Shown piece after piece: positions 1 to 5,696 of a DNA stretch of 5,696 nt; position 1 is the stretch's first letter; each line of letters begins with the position of its first letter. Origin of the DNA: Saprospiraceae bacterium (lineage in GTDB: Bacteria; Bacteroidota; Bacteroidia; Chitinophagales; Saprospiraceae); the NCBI GenBank assembly GCA_020630355.1, contig JAHDBO010000141.1, positions 1 to 5,696 of the forward strand. Direction: 5' to 3'. Both the position numbers and the translations under genes were made by a program. The notes beneath the pieces were generated by a model. It was not told the DNA's origin and ran no database searches. It saw nothing but the letters and a program-made list of their open reading frames with translations.

Positions 1-2084
1 TCCAGCAAAACGGAGGGGTCAAAGCAGAAAACATACAAGAACGGTCTTGGCGTTCTAGAAAAGATATTGTCCATGCGACCAATGCTATCTTTTCTAAAGC
101 CTTTCCAGAAATGGCAGCCAACAGACAGCTAAAAACCATGCCCGATGGCCGTCAAATCGAAGTAGACCAAGTCGCCCTGATACCACAACGTGCCAGTAAC
201 GACCAAATTGCTGGTCAAGCAAACCCAGCTCAGCCAGAAGCGGCTTATTCCCTCCTGCACTGGCATTTTAATTATGAAGGAAAGCGACCGCCTAGCATCA
301 AGGTCATGCAACATGCCATTGCCAAAACTATAAAAGATACTTTAGACAGGGGAATCTGGATAGACCCTAAAGGGGAAGATGGTCTGCGGCTTGCCCAAGC
401 AGGCGATATAGCTATTCTTTGCAGAACGAATGAAGCTTGTGCTCAGTTTGCGGAGGCACTGCATCATCAGGGGTTGAAAGCGGCCATTTCTAGGACGGGG
501 ATTTTACAAACAGCGGAAGCCAAGTTGATATTGGCTTGTTTGAAGTATATCTTGCACCGTTCCGACTCGCTTTCGGTGGCGGAAATCATCTTGCTTACAG
601 GTCATGCTCCCATTGAGGATATTATCGAAAATAGGTTAGATTTCTTAAAAGAATACGACGCCAATGATTGGAATTGGGGACAGGAAGCTCCCATTATTCA
701 AACGCTTAATGAACTAAGGGAACAGGTGGTGGAATTGTCCTCGGCGGAGTTATTGGATTTATTATTGGAAAATTTGGATTTGCGTGCTTACATCCTACGC
801 TGGGGGAAAGCGGAGCAGCGCCTCGCCAATGTAGACCGCATGCGCAAAATGGCACTTCAATACGAGGAAAAATGTAATCGATTGCATACTGCAGCCTCTT
901 TAGGTGGTTATTTATTGTGGCTGAATGAATTGGAATTGGAACAAAAAGACCAACAGGGTTCTGGCGAAAGCCAGGATGCTGTCAATGTACTGACTTACCA
1001 TAAAAGTAAGGGCTTGGAATGGCCTGTCGTGATATTGGCGGAGCTTGAAAAAGATATTCGGGACAATATATGGGGGGTACATATCGAGGCAGAAAGCGAG
1101 GCGGTAGATTTGAATGATATACTAGGCAATCGCTATATCCGTTATTGGGTCAATCCCTATGGTCTGCAATGGAAAGGGACCAATCTCATTGAACGGATTA
1201 ATGAAAGTCCGATTAAAGCTGCCACTACTCAGAAGGCAATCGAAGAAGATGCCCGATTGCTTTATGTAGGGATTACTAGGGCAAGGGATTACCTCGTTTT
1301 TCCGACTAGGCAGAAGGAAACCAATTGGTTGAATCGGGTTTGTTGTGATGGCAACAACAAAGCGGCGGCTTTATCCGAAGAACCAGAAACCATCTGGACT
1401 TGGGAAGGACAACCACTCTTGAAGCATACCCAAGTTTTTCATTATGAAAAGGAATTGCCAAGGATAGAAATGGGGGCGGATTTGGTTTCTTATTTTATTA
1501 GAAAGGAGGAGAAAAGCGTTCATCAAAACTACTTGGTGGACTTGAACGCCCATTGCGGTAAAACTTATAAAATCCAGCAAAATCAGAGCTATCACCCTGC
1601 TCTGAAACTAGGAGAATTTGCGGACTCAAAACTTATCGCCAAAGCCCTGAAAATTGCTTTCAATGCTTGGGATAGCAAGTGGGATTTGGAACAGAAAAAA
1701 ACACTAAGCCAACAAATCTTAGAGCGATTGGAATGCGAAGAGGATGTGGATTTGCTTGCTTTTGTACAACAATTGGATGCTTTTAACCAGTATTGTAAAG
1801 AACAGTATACGGTAACCAATCGCCTAAATTTTTATCCCGTTTCTCATCATGAAAAGGGGCAATTATTTGAGAATTGGATGGATATTGTCCTAGAAACTGA
1901 AAAGGAAATGATTGTGATTCAGCACAGTTCTTTTGCTGGTGCGGCGAAGCGTTTCCCTGCTAAGGTCAAAGAGCTGAGCCCATGGATTTACCACAGCAGA
2001 AAAGCCTTAGAACAAACGTTTCAAAAACCTGTTCGGGTTTTGATTCACTTTGTTCTAGAGGCAAAATTGGTGGAAGTCAATTGA
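1..2084 (+). CDS. RecB/AddA-like UvrD-family (SF1) DNA helicase, C-terminal part (5' end outside window)
   Basis: The reading frame is already open at base 3 and gives 693 residues (numbered from that codon) before TGA at 2082-2084. The ATG at 111 is internal, because typical helicase sequence precedes it. Visible motifs are a motif IV-like SWRSRKDIV at residues 15-23, a DIAILCR strand at 135-141, motif V (LTYHKSKGLEWPVVIL) around 330-345 and motif VI (LLYVGITRARDYL) at 419-431. These match the C-terminal half of UvrD/RecB/AddA helicases, ATP-driven 3'-5' DNA translocases; the helical segment before motif V is also RecB/AddA-like. Walker A and B lie outside the window. Residues about 535-692 resemble a RecB/AddA PD-(D/E)XK nuclease domain, but most catalytic positions appear substituted. 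By family the protein should process double-strand breaks in the cytoplasm, probably with an AddB-like partner upstream, which is not visible. The family call is secure; AddA versus another RecB-like subgroup is not. Confidence 0.9.
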   Translation, partial: QQNGGVKAENIQERSWRSRKDIVHATNAIFSKAFPEMAANRQLKTMPDGRQIEVDQVALIPQRASNDQIAGQANPAQPEAAYSLLHWHFNYEGKRPPSIKVMQHAIAKTIKDTLDRGIWIDPKGEDGLRLAQAGDIAILCRTNEACAQFAEALHHQGLKAAISRTGILQTAEAKLILACLKYILHRSDSLSVAEIILLTGHAPIEDIIENRLDFLKEYDANDWNWGQEAPIIQTLNELREQVVELSSAELLDLLLENLDLRAYILRWGKAEQRLANVDRMRKMALQYEEKCNRLHTAASLGGYLLWLNELELEQKDQQGSGESQDAVNVLTYHKSKGLEWPVVILAELEKDIRDNIWGVHIEAESEAVDLNDILGNRYIRYWVNPYGLQWKGTNLIERINESPIKAATTQKAIEEDARLLYVGITRARDYLVFPTRQKETNWLNRVCCDGNNKAAALSEEPETIWTWEGQPLLKHTQVFHYEKELPRIEMGADLVSYFIRKEEKSVHQNYLVDLNAHCGKTYKIQQNQSYHPALKLGEFADSKLIAKALKIAFNAWDSKWDLEQKKTLSQQILERLECEEDVDLLAFVQQLDAFNQYCKEQYTVTNRLNFYPVSHHEKGQLFENWMDIVLETEKEMIVIQHSSFAGAAKRFPAKVKELSPWIYHSRKALEQTFQKPVRVLIHFVLEAKLVEVN
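1605..2081 (+). other. Degenerate PD-(D/E)XK nuclease-like domain at the helicase C-terminus
   Basis: After the helicase core and a linker, the protein ends in a segment whose layout fits the RecB/AddA nuclease: a helix (around LIAKALKIAF), a beta strand containing MDIVLE, a second strand MIVIQHSS, a helix containing KELSPWIYHSRKAL, and a final strand pair VRVLIHFVLEAKLVEV. By my hand alignment the first acidic residue is kept (Asp at 1881-1883). The Asp and Lys of the usual D-x-K strand read Gln (1920-1922) and Ser (1926-1928), the usual His of the first helix reads Lys (1641-1643), and the Gln of the late QxxxY-type motif reads Glu (1971-1973). The fold assignment is inferred from pattern and position, not from a profile search. 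Confidence 0.55.
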
Positions 2085-2097
2085 GAAATTACCTTCT

Positions 2098-3384
2098 TTA
2101 GTTTTTGATAATCGTCTTTGAAAATTCAAAGTGATTAATGTGCACTCGAACATGATAGCTACCAGAGTCGAAGCTATTCACATTAATGGATTCTTGAAAG
2201 TTATTGCCCCATTTTTCAAATTGTTGATGCAGAACGCTTTGCCCCAAATTGTTATACAATTCGATAGAGACAGTTCCTCTTAGTTGATTATCTAATTCAA
2301 TAATCAACTGTTCTACGACTGGGTTTGGATAACTTCTAATAGAGCCAATTGAAGCCAATTGAATAGCGGAAGTGGCATCTTCTTCGACTGTTATATCAGA
2401 AGTCCATAAGGTCAAATCTGGAAAAGTGGTATTGGTGATTTTACAAGTGTAAACCCCGAAATCACTTCCCGTAGCGGCGGCAATAGTATATTCTTTTTCC
2501 GTCGCTCCGTCCACTGTCTCCCCGTTTAAGTACCATTGGTAGGAGCTATTGGGACTCTCATCTCCTGACTGCAGTGTTAGAGCGGCACCCATCGCCAGTA
2601 ATTCATTTTTCACCTCTTCTAGACTGTCCTGCGGTGCGTAATCGAAAGAGATTAAAGATAAATCTTGGATAGATTCGAGCACATGGAAAGGTAACTTGTT
2701 GCTACTCACCAACAGGAATTGGATACCTGAAACATTGTCGATGTTGTCGGGCATTTTTTTGATTTGATTGTTTTTGATATTCAGACGCTGCAGTGATGAC
2801 AGGTTGCCTAAATCATTGGGTAATTCTTTGATGATATTTTGCTCTAGTAGCAGATTTTCCAATTGTGAAAAACTAGAAATGAAGGCAGGAATCGCTTCTA
2901 TTTCATTAAAGCTAAGGTTGATATATTGCAAGTTAGGCATGCTAGATAATACCTCGGGCGTATTTGTCAGCAAATTGCTGGAAGCCCAAAAACGAGTCAG
3001 GTTGACAAGATTTTGAAATTCAATAGGAATGTTAGAAAATTCATTGTTGAACAAAAACAATTCTTCTAATTGAGTCAAATTCCCAATTGAAGGAGGAAGT
3101 GTTGAGAAGAAATTATTTTCTAAATAAAGTCGCTTTAAGTTGACCAAATCTCCTATCGAGCTGGGAATATCTCCTTCTAGTGCATTGTTGCCTATGTCCA
3201 ATGCGATAATATTGCTATTCGCATCACAAGTGACCCCTTCAAAGGCGCAAACATTTCCCCCTGCCCATCCTAGGCTAGGAAAGGTACTAGCCAATTCTTG
3301 AAGGGCATTGATTTCGCTAGATGTCTGCGAGTAGAGGCTGTGTGATAAGAAAGAAATTATGAGTAGTAGTTGGATTTTTTTCAT
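2098..3384 (-). CDS. Secreted leucine-rich repeat protein with Ig-like domain and T9SS type A sorting domain
   Basis: This complete gene encodes 428 residues from ATG (3382-3384) to TAA (2098-2100). Residues 1-19 form a signal peptide (Lys-Lys, then a hydrophobic stretch), with likely cleavage between Ser19 and Gln20. Residues 24-58 resemble the N-terminal cap of plant-type LRR proteins (C46 and C53 in a VCAFEGVTCD context). Residues 59-243 hold eight LRRs. Residues about 250-334 form an Ig-like domain (YQWYLNG at 282-288, DFGVYTC at 308-314), with the core tryptophan and the F-strand cysteine but apparently no B-strand cysteine. Residues about 347-428 are a T9SS sorting domain, starting near SYPNPV and ending KTIIKN. 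It is therefore probably exported by Sec, moved across the outer membrane by T9SS and anchored or released at the surface, where it would bind proteins or glycans. No catalytic domain is seen and the ligand is unknown. No Shine-Dalgarno sequence precedes the ATG. A terminator and promoter separate it from the gene to its right; it converges on the helicase gene. Confidence 0.93.
   Translation of the reverse strand: MKKIQLLLIISFLSHSLYSQTSSEINALQELASTFPSLGWAGGNVCAFEGVTCDANSNIIALDIGNNALEGDIPSSIGDLVNLKRLYLENNFFSTLPPSIGNLTQLEELFLFNNEFSNIPIEFQNLVNLTRFWASSNLLTNTPEVLSSMPNLQYINLSFNEIEAIPAFISSFSQLENLLLEQNIIKELPNDLGNLSSLQRLNIKNNQIKKMPDNIDNVSGIQFLLVSSNKLPFHVLESIQDLSLISFDYAPQDSLEEVKNELLAMGAALTLQSGDESPNSSYQWYLNGETVDGATEKEYTIAAATGSDFGVYTCKITNTTFPDLTLWTSDITVEEDATSAIQLASIGSIRSYPNPVVEQLIIELDNQLRGTVSIELYNNLGQSVLHQQFEKWGNNFQESINVNSFDSGSYHVRVHINHFEFSKTIIKN
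2656..3210 (-). repeat. Eight tandem leucine-rich repeats (23-residue period) in the LRR protein
   Basis: Residues 59-243 divide into repeats beginning at 59, 83, 106, 129, 152, 175, 198 and 221. The first is 24 residues and contains the plant-like EGDIPSSIGDL; the other seven are exactly 23. The pattern is LxxLxLxxNxxxxLPxxIxNLxx, for example LEELFLFNNEFSNIP at 106-120 and LQRLNIKNNQIKKMP at 198-212. The fourth (FWASSNLLTNTPE) and eighth (LLVSSNKLPFHVL) are the most divergent; the eighth lacks the LP step and probably caps the solenoid. At the DNA level the repeats have diverged, so this is an old array rather than a recent expansion. Confidence 0.93.
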
Positions 3385-3409
3385 GGTAAGAACAAGTGTG
3401 GTTGAAAAA

Positions 3410-3417
3410 CAAATATA
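3410..3417 (-). promoter_or_regulatory. Probable Bacteroidota -7 promoter element (TATATTTG) of the LRR gene
   Basis: On the minus strand, TATATTTG matches the Bacteroidota -7 consensus TAnnTTTG and lies 25 bases upstream of the LRR gene's ATG. Transcription would start near 3400-3405 and leave a leader of roughly 20 bases. No good TTTG-type -33 element is seen at the usual distance; that position falls inside the terminator hairpin of the preceding gene. The short A/T-rich motif could occur by chance, but it is the only candidate in the 84-base gap and is correctly placed. Confidence 0.5.
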
Positions 3418-3454
3418 AAAAACAACAAGCCCTAGGAAAACCTAGGGACTTGTT
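3411..3454 (-). terminator. Rho-independent terminator of the starch-binding T9SS protein gene
   Basis: The arms AACAAGCCCTAGG (3424-3436) and CCTAGGGACTTGTT (3441-3454) pair over 13 base pairs, with one bulged base (3448) and an AAAA loop on the plus strand (UUUU in the minus-strand transcript). Read on the minus strand, the hairpin begins 14 bases after the TAG stop at 3469-3471 and is followed by GTTTTTTATATTT, a good U-tract. It is oriented for the right-hand gene. The plus-strand side is not followed by a T-run, so it probably works one way. Confidence 0.88.
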
Positions 3455-3468
3455 ATCGTATAAAACTG

Positions 3469-5696
3469 CTAATAAACTATCATTTTTTGGGTGAATACTT
3501 GATTTCCAACTTTCATCTGGAAGAAGTACATACCCGTACCAATATTCAAATCATATTTATTCAATCTGATTTTGTGAATACCTTTAGAATAGGATGTGTT
3601 TTCTAGCCAAACCGTTCTACCCGAAATATCAGTAATACTAAAGGAAACTTCAGCATCCATACCTAGATTGAAATCGAAGAAGGTATCTGTATCAAAAGGA
3701 TTCGGCGTATTTTGATAAAGTCTATGCTGGACTTGAGCTATTGGACTATTTGGCCGAGCAGAACCGAGGTCGATTTCAATAAATTCGATAGCTTCGATGT
3801 CTCCATTGCCATTGTCGGAAGCACCAGCCAAAAGTTCTAGTCCACCACCATCGTTCGTATCGTAAGCAGCAGCGACAATGTATACTTTTGAAACTGCTCC
3901 AAATTCGGCACTTACATTGATGACGCCTTCCAAATAGGCACCACTAGAGTGATTGGTGTTGGCACTGTTTTGGACTTCATTTTCATCATACCAAGCATTA
4001 AAGTTATTGTCACTCTCATTTCCTAAGAAAATATAAGAACCAGCAACCATGCCTGACTTCGTCCAATGTGCCGCTTGAAGTGCACTAGGATTATCCGTGA
4101 TTAAAACAAATACATCTCTACCTAGTGCGCCAGCATTATTGGTGGCAACATAAAGGTCTGTACCGTTGTAATCAGCATACACATCCAATCCAGAGCCACC
4201 CCCGTACCAAGTAGCACTATGATCTAAATGACCATCAGGAGAAGTAATGAAACTCGCAGGTGAGTCGTCCCTTGGGTCAGAGGTATAAGTACTCAATGTG
4301 CCATCCTCATCCAAGATAAACCAAGTATCGCCTGTAGCGGATAGGTCGCCCGTTTGAGGTGCAGCATCATTATTGAATACGATTTCGGTACTAGTTGCAC
4401 CACCAGTAAACTCGAAGCTGTACCAGTTGCCGCTATCATGAGTCATGGCAGCTCCTGGCCAAGTCGTATCAGCTAAGGTACCTGCTGGCATAACGTTCCA
4501 ATAATGAATTTTTGGATCATTTGGCCAAGTTGTCGGCTTACGGAAGTAAACTGTAAACCCTGTTGGTGCTGCCAATGTATAGTCATAAGTATCTACAGCA
4601 GAGGCATTGCCTTGAGCATCAATCGCCATTACCTTCAAGGTAGTAGTGCTTGTGAAAGTTAAGGTGGTATTACCTGAAGCGCTCATTGAGCTAGCCGTTG
4701 GTGTAGAACCGTCAACTGTATAGTAAATTGTTCCTGAATTGTCACAATCATCTGAAGCGTTGATATTGACTGTTACAGAAGTTGTGAAAGTTTGTGAACC
4801 AGGACTTACAGATACAGTTGGTGCGTTATTGACCACGGTATAGGTGTGAGATTCGATAGAAGATGTGTTTCCAAAATTATCTTCAGCGAAAAACTTCAAT
4901 GTAGTGGTTTGAGAGAAAGTAAAGCTAATCGCTCCACTTGCACTCATTGAGCTAGTTGTTGGAGAACTACCATCTGTTGTATAGTAAATCGTCGGTGTAC
5001 CATTATCATCGGTTGCTGTGATGTTGACGTCTTGAGAACAATTGGCAGTTGCTGGTCCAGCAATATCTATACTTGTAACTGGTGCATTATCGATTGTATA
5101 AACGTGTGTTTCAACAGTTGAGGCGTTTCCAGCAGCATCAACGACCAATACTTTGAGTGTCGTTGTACTTGTAAATGTCAAGGAAGTAGCCCCTGAAGCA
5201 CTCATCGAACTCGTCGTAGGTGTTGACCCATCTAAGGTGTAATAAATCATCCCTCCAGAGCTATCACAGTCATCATTGGCACTGATGGCTACTGCAATCG
5301 AAGTACTGAATGTTTGCGGTCCAGCAGGTGAGACAGCTAGTGTTGGTGCGTTATCTATGATTGTATAAGTATGAGATTCGACGGAAGAAACATTTCCAGC
5401 AGTATCTTCAGCGAAGAATTTCAAGGTACTTGTTGCTGTAAAAGTCAAGATAGTACTTCCTACAGCGCTCATCGAGTTGGTCGTTGGTGTGCTCCCGTCT
5501 GTGGTATAATAGATAGTCGGCGTACCAGAGTCATCCGTTGCTGTAATGGTAACAGTTTGAGAACAGTTTGAAGTACCACCAGCAACATCCACCACAGCTG
5601 TAGGAGCCCCATTTAAAGTATAAATATGCGTTTCAACAGTCGAAGCATTACCCGCAGCATCTACTACCATTGCATTCAAAGTTGTACTAGCAGTAA
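3469..5696 (-). CDS. Large secreted starch-binding protein: chitobiase-C-like repeats, CBM26, T9SS sorting domain (5' end outside window)
   Basis: The frame is open from the right edge to TAG (3469-3471). Residues here are counted from the TTG at 5677-5679, an internal Leu codon of the repeat rather than a start. In order: the tail of one repeat (1-23); four chitobiase/beta-hexosaminidase C-terminal-like beta-sandwich repeats (24-370, core IYYTTDGSTP); a family 26 starch-binding module (about 372-468, with IHYW, TTWPGAAM, IVFNND and QTGDL); a 165-residue domain I cannot name firmly (about 473-638); and a T9SS type A sorting domain (about 652-736, beginning LYQNTPNPF and ending QKMIVY). The only four cysteines are in the repeats. 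T9SS export and an alpha-glucan-binding role are inferred from these modules. No catalytic domain is visible; an alpha-amylase (GH13) domain could lie in the missing N-terminus, or the protein could be a non-enzymatic binder. A terminator follows the gene. Confidence 0.92.
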   Translation of the reverse strand, partial: TASTTLNAMVVDAAGNASTVETHIYTLNGAPTAVVDVAGGTSNCSQTVTITATDDSGTPTIYYTTDGSTPTTNSMSAVGSTILTFTATSTLKFFAEDTAGNVSSVESHTYTIIDNAPTLAVSPAGPQTFSTSIAVAISANDDCDSSGGMIYYTLDGSTPTTSSMSASGATSLTFTSTTTLKVLVVDAAGNASTVETHVYTIDNAPVTSIDIAGPATANCSQDVNITATDDNGTPTIYYTTDGSSPTTSSMSASGAISFTFSQTTTLKFFAEDNFGNTSSIESHTYTVVNNAPTVSVSPGSQTFTTSVTVNINASDDCDNSGTIYYTVDGSTPTASSMSASGNTTLTFTSTTTLKVMAIDAQGNASAVDTYDYTLAAPTGFTVYFRKPTTWPNDPKIHYWNVMPAGTLADTTWPGAAMTHDSGNWYSFEFTGGATSTEIVFNNDAAPQTGDLSATGDTWFILDEDGTLSTYTSDPRDDSPASFITSPDGHLDHSATWYGGGSGLDVYADYNGTDLYVATNNAGALGRDVFVLITDNPSALQAAHWTKSGMVAGSYIFLGNESDNNFNAWYDENEVQNSANTNHSSGAYLEGVINVSAEFGAVSKVYIVAAAYDTNDGGGLELLAGASDNGNGDIEAIEFIEIDLGSARPNSPIAQVQHRLYQNTPNPFDTDTFFDFNLGMDAEVSFSITDISGRTVWLENTSYSKGIHKIRLNKYDLNIGTGMYFFQMKVGNQVFTQKMIVY
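3766..4263 (-). other. Unassigned beta-rich domain between CBM26 and the T9SS sorting domain
   Basis: Residues about 473-638 contain DVYADYNGTDLYVATNNAG, then RDVFVLITDNP, AAHWTKSGMVAG, FLGNESDNNFNAWYD, YLEGVINVSAEFG and KVYIVAAAYDTNDGGGL. The alternating strands and Asp/Asn/Gly-rich turns suggest an extracellular beta-sandwich, possibly binding calcium. It reminds me of C-terminal accessory domains of secreted Bacteroidota amylases and glucodextranase-like proteins, but I cannot name a family with confidence. Confidence 0.45.
4276..4566 (-). other. Family 26 carbohydrate-binding (starch-binding) module
   Basis: Residues about 372-468 of the starch-binding protein show the CBM26 layout: an initial strand GFTVYFRKPTTW, then KIHYWNV, TTWPGAAM, GNWYSFEF, TEIVFNND, PQTGDL and a late TW. 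In this family, aromatic residues near the HYW and WPG segments stack on alpha-1,4-glucan; Tyr393, Trp394 and Trp407 are the candidates here. The assignment rests on motif recognition. Confidence 0.82.
4570..5696 (-). repeat. Tandem chitobiase-C-terminal-like domain repeats in alternating A-B-A-B order
   Basis: The four full domains occupy residues 24-109 (A, 5353-5610), 110-197 (B, 5089-5352), 198-284 (A, 4828-5088) and 285-370 (B, 4570-4827). The fragment at the window edge (VVDAAGNASTVETHIYT) is the end of another B. A-type domains share NCSQ, TATDD.GTPTIYYTTDGS, LKFFAED and ESHTYT. B-type domains share SPxxxQTF, DDCD.SG, LKV, D(A)xGNAS and V(E/D)T. The repeated unit is thus an A+B pair of 173-174 residues (about 520 bases), and the array continues beyond the right edge. 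Such beta-sandwich domains usually act as spacers or stalks between binding or catalytic modules. Confidence 0.88.

Noticed and set aside
111..113. ATG as the start of the helicase gene
   Set aside because: The same frame is open to the window's left edge and the 36 upstream codons encode a motif IV-like SWRSRKDIV segment, so the gene starts outside the window.
129..314. Minus-strand open frame inside the helicase gene
   Set aside because: It lies entirely opposite a well-supported coding region and its translation resembles no protein I recognise.
1371..1819. Two minus-strand open frames opposite the helicase C-terminal region
   Set aside because: They are antisense shadows; their serine-, phenylalanine- and leucine-rich translations show no domain or initiation signal.
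2116..2131. Small hairpin (CTTTGAA/TTCAAAG) as a terminator of the helicase gene
   Set aside because: The stem is A/T-rich, six usable pairs with a four-base loop, lies inside the LRR coding sequence, and has no T-run after it on either strand.
2768..3016. Plus-strand open frame opposite the LRR repeats
   Set aside because: Its apparent pattern is the complement of the leucine-rich repeats, and there is no independent coding evidence.
5371..5571. Plus-strand open frame opposite the beta-sandwich repeats
   Set aside because: It is a shadow of the repeat-encoding strand; its cysteine/serine-rich translation is not protein-like.
5677..5679. TTG as the start of the starch-binding protein
   Set aside because: It aligns with the internal Leu of the repeat consensus TTTLKV, and the frame continues with repeat-like residues to the window edge. 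No signal peptide follows it.
4570..5696. Repeats as a CRISPR array or mobile element
   Set aside because: The periodicity is about 260 and 520 bases, stays in frame, is diverged at the DNA level, and encodes recognisable beta-sandwich domains; it is protein repeat structure only.

Overview
The window looks like chromosomal DNA from a Bacteroidota bacterium. Two of its three genes encode exported proteins that end in a type IX secretion system (T9SS) type A C-terminal sorting domain, a system essentially confined to this phylum. The one start region in view has no Shine-Dalgarno sequence and carries a TAnnTTTG-type -7 promoter element, and the visible signal peptide would be cut just before a glutamine; both are typical of the phylum. 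The long secreted modular proteins would suit a marine or filamentous lineage such as Saprospiria, but that finer placement is a guess.

Layout: (1) 1-2084, plus strand: the C-terminal part of a RecB/AddA-like superfamily 1 (UvrD-type) DNA helicase; its Walker A half lies to the left of the window. The helicase motifs look intact, but the C-terminal PD-(D/E)XK nuclease-like domain seems to have lost most catalytic residues. (2) 2098-3384, minus strand: a complete 428-residue secreted protein with a signal peptide, a plant-like LRR cap, eight 23-residue leucine-rich repeats, an Ig-like domain and a T9SS sorting domain. It converges on the helicase gene with only 13 bases between the two stop codons. 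(3) 3385-3468: a short intergenic region where the Rho-independent terminator of the right-hand gene directly abuts, and shares its T-tract with, the probable promoter of the LRR gene. (4) 3469-5696, minus strand: the C-terminal 742 or so residues of a large secreted protein, whose start lies to the right of the window. It has chitobiase-C-terminal-like beta-sandwich repeats in a strict A-B-A-B order, a family 26 starch-binding module, a domain I cannot name with certainty, and a T9SS sorting domain.

The helicase belongs to recombination and repair and has no evident functional link to its neighbours. The two T9SS cargo genes lie in the same direction but are separated by a terminator and a promoter, so they are probably separate transcription units. 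One is likely a surface protein-interaction molecule, the other a starch- or glucan-binding (possibly amylolytic) surface or secreted protein. I found no RNA gene, CRISPR array, insertion sequence or obvious defence system. The items most worth a second look are the apparently inactive nuclease domain and the two-domain higher-order repeat with alternating cysteine positions.
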